Part shown: positions 7,729-10,397 of the stretch, one piece after another
Numbering within the stretch: the stretch's first letter is position 1
Layout of the letters: each line of letters starts with the position of its first letter
Origin: a bacterium
Lineage (GTDB): Bacteria; Zixibacteria; MSB-5A5; GN15; FEB-12
Reading direction: 5' to 3'
Assembly (NCBI GenBank): GCA_030668045.1
Contig: DAOUUR010000042.1
Location: forward strand, 1-10,397
DNA: 10,397 nucleotides
Translations under genes and position numbers: made by a program
The notes under the pieces: generated by a model
What the model saw: only the letters and a program-made list of their open reading frames with translations
What the model was told of the DNA's origin: nothing
Database searches by the model: none

Positions 7729-7966
7729 GAAACGAATCTCTGACCGAGTCGGACAGCCTAAGGTGCTCACTATGGCTATCCGACCGACAGGGTTCGGACG
7801 GAAACGTCCCAGCCTCCCGTGTTTGGAAAGGTCGAAGGTTTTCCGGTGGCATTGCCATCGTCAATTCTCCAGGGACCAATCCAATACGGCTGGCGACAGA
7901 ACCTTCAGAGGTTCGGATAATCCGATGCCAAACTACAGACACGATGTAGAAGACAGAGAGGGTAAC
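7729..7966 (+). ncRNA. Structured leader before the lipoprotein/TonB-receptor pair; candidate riboswitch
   Basis: These 238 bases are dense in stable pairings. GTCGGACAGCC (7748-7758) pairs with GGCTATCCGAC (7774-7784), ten of eleven. GGACG-GAAA-CGTCC (7796-7809) is a perfect GNRA-tetraloop hairpin. GGAAA (7825-7829) pairs with TTTCC (7840-7844). CGGTGGC (7844-7850) pairs with GCCATCG (7854-7860). GAACCT-TCAG-AGGTTC (7899-7914) is perfect. Competing pairings also exist: GGTTC (7791-7795) with GAACC (7899-7903), which would close a multi-branch domain; GAAGGTT (7834-7840) with AACCTTC (7900-7906); and TATCCGA (7777-7783) with TCGGATA (7913-7919). Alternative folds before a ribosome site are riboswitch behaviour. 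The GNRA hairpin, the nearby GCCTCC and a molybdoenzyme operon make a Moco-type element worth testing. I cannot match a known class base by base, and cobalamin hallmarks are missing. Confidence 0.5.
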
Positions 7967-8776
7967 ATGAACATCTCGAAACGCACCAGCACGCTTTTCC
8001 TGACAACTATGCTCACTTTCGCCGTTATCATCGGTTGTAGCAAAGACAGTAATAACAATCCGGTCGATAAGGCGCCTCCGACTGATTCATATATGACTGT
8101 AAAACTTGATGGCGCCTCCACGCAAGTAGCTTTCGGTGACTGCACCAAAATCGACGCCGATGGTGAAGAAGCTATTCAGCTTGACGAGTTTGTCACTACC
8201 GACCTGATTCCGGTCTTCACAGACAAGGACGAGACTGATTGGGATGCCCGTTCGCTCTATTCATATGAGGTTCTGGCTACCGATGGTTACTCAGCCTCGG
8301 GCGTAAAGGGCTACCCGAATAACATCTGGGAACATATGAGTCTGGGACATTTGCTCACCTCGAATCGACAGGTCATTTTCCCCGATGACAAGATCGATCT
8401 GGCCGGAGCGTACAATGTCAAGGATGCCGTTGAGATTCTCGTCCATCGCAAACTCGATGTCACCGCGCCCGATACTGTTGACTTCTTCGAGTTGGGCGAC
8501 TTTACCACGACCCGCGTGAACAACTGGGATGGTATCGAAGAAGATGCCGTGTCGCTGGCCGATTTTGTAACAACGCTGATGGCCAACCCTGAATCATATG
8601 TGTACAATCTGGTGTCACTTGATCAATACAGTCCGCCCGACGATCTCAACTGGGAGAAGTTTCAAACCGGTTACTGGCTGCTGGACAGCGAGATAACGAT
8701 TTTCACCCATACTGAGGTCACATCAAGTAAGTATGGCGTGCGAGTGCTGGAGACAATTCTTGTAAAGGTACCCTGA
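7967..8776 (+). CDS. Lipoprotein with two tandem copies of one domain
   Basis: This 269-residue protein starts with a lipoprotein signal: basic NISKR, a hydrophobic core and the lipobox IIGC with Cys at about residue 24. A short Asn/Pro-rich linker follows. The ATG at 7967 has GAGG 5 bases from it (7958-7961); the open frame upstream lies in the structured leader and looks non-coding. Residues about 67-163 and 192-269 are repeats of each other: both open with E(E/D)A(I/V)xLx(E/D)FVTT, share Yx(V/L)xxxDxYS, a W-E pair and an IF strand, and end with Yx V(K/R)xxxEILV-like strands. The DGYS block and strand order recall the sulfite-oxidase-type molybdopterin-binding fold, but the catalytic Cys is absent; this resemblance is a weak inference. 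The stop overlaps the TonB-receptor start, so the two probably act together in binding or handing over a ligand. Confidence 0.75.
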   Translation: MNISKRTSTLFLTTMLTFAVIIGCSKDSNNNPVDKAPPTDSYMTVKLDGASTQVAFGDCTKIDADGEEAIQLDEFVTTDLIPVFTDKDETDWDARSLYSYEVLATDGYSASGVKGYPNNIWEHMSLGHLLTSNRQVIFPDDKIDLAGAYNVKDAVEILVHRKLDVTAPDTVDFFELGDFTTTRVNNWDGIEEDAVSLADFVTTLMANPESYVYNLVSLDQYSPPDDLNWEKFQTGYWLLDSEITIFTHTEVTSSKYGVRVLETILVKVP

Positions 8777-10397
8777 TGATATTTCGTTTCCTCGCTATAG
8801 GCCTATTGGCCGCTAGTTTTGCTATTGAGACTTCGCACGCTCAATCGGCATTTGAGCGTCGGGGTGACTCGTTGATCTATGTCTATGCTCTCGAAACAAT
8901 CGTCGTACGCGGAGAGCATCAAAGCAGTCCGCCAATGCAGATTGAGTTGAATACCGACGATATTAAACAACGCAATATCCCGACCGTAGCCGATCTGCTG
9001 CGATTTGAAACAGGACTGAATATCTCCACCGGTCCCAAAGCAGAGACAGAAACGCGTATCCGTGGTTTCAAAGCACGCGACGTACTGGTACTGGTCGATG
9101 GTCGCCCTATCAACCCCGGCTACTATGGCAAGGTTGATCTCTCAATGCTGCCGGTTGATAATATCGCCGCGGTCAAGGTTATCAAAGGGCCGTCGTCGGT
9201 AGCGTACGGTGCTAACGGTATGGGTGGAGTGATTAACGTCGTCACCAAGAACGGACTTGAGAAGCCCCGCACCGTAATTGAATCAGAGTTTGGCGATCAC
9301 CTGTACCGCAAACTGAATATCAACCACAGTCGGCGGTACGGTACATTCAATTGCTGGATTTCAGCCTACAACCATTATTCCGACGGCTATGCCCTCAGCG
9401 ATGATTTCGTACCAAACTTGCGAGAGAACGGCGGCTACCGTGACAATAGCTTCTACAGCCAGACCGGCGTTACCGGAAAGCTGGGATACAAGCCAGATGA
9501 CAATAGCCTCTACTCGTTATCAGCGGGTTACCATTGGGCAGAGAAGGCGATTCCATCAACAACATATACTGCCGAGTCGGCCCGTTACCGAGAGTTTCCC
9601 GAGTGGATGCGGTTCAATAGTTCACTTGCCGCGCTCTGGCATCCGAGCCAATCGACCGAATTGACCGCTACGGTTTTTGCCGACGCACAACACGATCGGT
9701 TTATTGACTATAGCAGCATCGAAAAGCTGCCGGAGCAGATCAGTTTCGATTCCAAGCTCGAAAATTGGACAATGGGAGGTTGCATCGCGGCCAGCATTCA
9801 TCCATCGCATCGACACAGTATTCGAATCGGTCTCAATTTCAAACGAGACCTGATGAACAAAAAGCCGGATGTCGATGAGGCCTGGGTCTCACATCATATC
9901 AGCACCGGTAGTTTTTTTCTTGAAGAGGAGTTCACTCCCTTTAAGTCAACCGAGGCGACCATCGGCCTGGCTTATCACCTTTCAACCACCGACACTGACC
10001 GCCCATCGGTTCGACATGCCAGCCCTATGGTCAGTCTTGTTCAGAACCTGCCGTTGCGATTACACCTTCGTCTGGCGTGGGCCAACGCGATTCGCTTCCC
10101 GGCTATGCATCATCTGTATAGTAACTCATCCGGCAATCCTGATCTTCTTCCGGAAGAAGCGAATAAGTTCGAGCTTGGGCTTTCTCGACGTTTTGATTTC
10201 GACGAGCAACGATACGCATCGGTTGAACTGGCCTTTTTTGATAACGACCTGAATAACGTCATTTATAGGGCATCGCGATCTTACCGCTATGAGAATATTG
10301 GCAACGGCGATCTACGAGGAATTGAGATCGCGGCGGAGGTTTCCATCTCCGAAAATCTCTCAGCTCAGGTCAGTTACTCGCACCTTGCGTCACTGGA
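8776..10397 (+). CDS. TonB-dependent outer-membrane receptor, C-terminus outside window
   Basis: The frame is open for 540 codons to the window end with no stop. It starts at the ATG in TGATG (8776), overlapping the lipoprotein stop, with AAAGG at 8764-8768, so the two genes are translationally coupled. A signal peptide (hydrophobic residues 5-17, cleavage near SHA-QS at 22/23) is followed by a TonB box, ETIVV, at residues 40-44. The plug domain spans about 55-165 with hallmark blocks: PTVADLLRFETGLNI, TRIRGFKARDVLVLVDGRP, VKVIKGPSSVAYGANGMGG and VINVVTK. The beta-barrel follows, with recognisable late-barrel text (FRFPAMHHLYSN-like, NPDLLPEEANKFELG). Family members actively import ligands such as cobalamin, siderophores or metal complexes. 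The plug resembles the BtuB/siderophore type, but the ligand cannot be read from the sequence. The final part of the barrel is missing. Confidence 0.93.
   Translation, partial: MIFRFLAIGLLAASFAIETSHAQSAFERRGDSLIYVYALETIVVRGEHQSSPPMQIELNTDDIKQRNIPTVADLLRFETGLNISTGPKAETETRIRGFKARDVLVLVDGRPINPGYYGKVDLSMLPVDNIAAVKVIKGPSSVAYGANGMGGVINVVTKNGLEKPRTVIESEFGDHLYRKLNINHSRRYGTFNCWISAYNHYSDGYALSDDFVPNLRENGGYRDNSFYSQTGVTGKLGYKPDDNSLYSLSAGYHWAEKAIPSTTYTAESARYREFPEWMRFNSSLAALWHPSQSTELTATVFADAQHDRFIDYSSIEKLPEQISFDSKLENWTMGGCIAASIHPSHRHSIRIGLNFKRDLMNKKPDVDEAWVSHHISTGSFFLEEEFTPFKSTEATIGLAYHLSTTDTDRPSVRHASPMVSLVQNLPLRLHLRLAWANAIRFPAMHHLYSNSSGNPDLLPEEANKFELGLSRRFDFDEQRYASVELAFFDNDLNNVIYRASRSYRYENIGNGDLRGIEIAAEVSISENLSAQVSYSHLASL

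Noticed and set aside
7763..7966. N-terminal extension of the lipoprotein gene from 7763
   Set aside because: The added residues have no protein-like pattern and overlap the hairpin-rich leader. The lipoprotein signal begins at 7967 with its own ribosome site.
7729..7966. Cobalamin riboswitch before the TonB receptor
   Set aside because: The AGGGAA-type core, the GCCACTG segment and the B12 box could not be found in order. Only general structure supports a riboswitch.
5882..8776. Genetic code with TGA reassigned to an amino acid
   Set aside because: TGA is used as an ordinary stop in this window, for example at 7578-7580 and at 8774-8776, where the next gene overlaps it.

Overview
The window comes from a Gram-negative bacterium. 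It encodes a Tat-exported enzyme, a beta-barrel porin, a lipoprotein and a TonB-dependent receptor, all of which imply a periplasm and an outer membrane. The organism also decodes UGA as selenocysteine. Base composition is balanced, and nothing here fixes the phylum. A lineage such as Zixibacteria or another FCB-type phylum is a guess from gene style only.

Region 1 (1-662, minus strand) is a BlaI/MecI-type regulatory pair: a 126-residue winged-helix repressor with a GTG start, followed 5 bases later by the N-terminus of an M56/BlaR1-like membrane protein that runs off the window. Repeated ACTAAT/ATTAGT dyads lie over and around its promoter and look like its own operators. Region 2 (663-1072) is non-coding and carries the divergent promoter of the next operon, with a 7+7 bp dyad just downstream of its -10 box.

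Region 3 (1073-5809, plus strand) is a formate dehydrogenase cluster: fdhE (maturation factor), the molybdopterin catalytic subunit, and a four-cluster ferredoxin subunit with one C-terminal membrane anchor. The catalytic gene contains an in-frame TGA at 2569-2571 that aligns with the selenocysteine of FdnG-type enzymes. A SECIS-like hairpin follows it at once, so 2011-5013 is one selenoprotein gene and not two. No cytochrome b (gamma) subunit follows.

Region 4 (5882-7728) holds a porin-like gene with its own in-frame TGA, which is probably a lesion or sequence error and not selenocysteine. After it come a small six-helix membrane protein resembling an ECF-transporter S component in size and layout, and a 52-residue protein that overlaps its end. 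Region 5 (7729-7966) is a non-coding leader dense in RNA-like hairpins, including a perfect GAAA-tetraloop stem and mutually exclusive pairings, and is a candidate riboswitch.

Region 6 (7967-10397) is a lipoprotein built from two copies of the same domain, translationally coupled (TGATG) to a TonB-dependent receptor that is cut by the window end.

Taken together, a periplasm-facing selenium/molybdenum (or tungsten) formate dehydrogenase sits in one run of same-strand genes with parts of a transport route: outer-membrane porin and TonB receptor, surface or periplasmic lipoprotein, and inner-membrane S-like protein. The structured leader sits in front of the receptor pair. Uptake of a metal or cofactor needed by the enzyme is an attractive but unproven reading.
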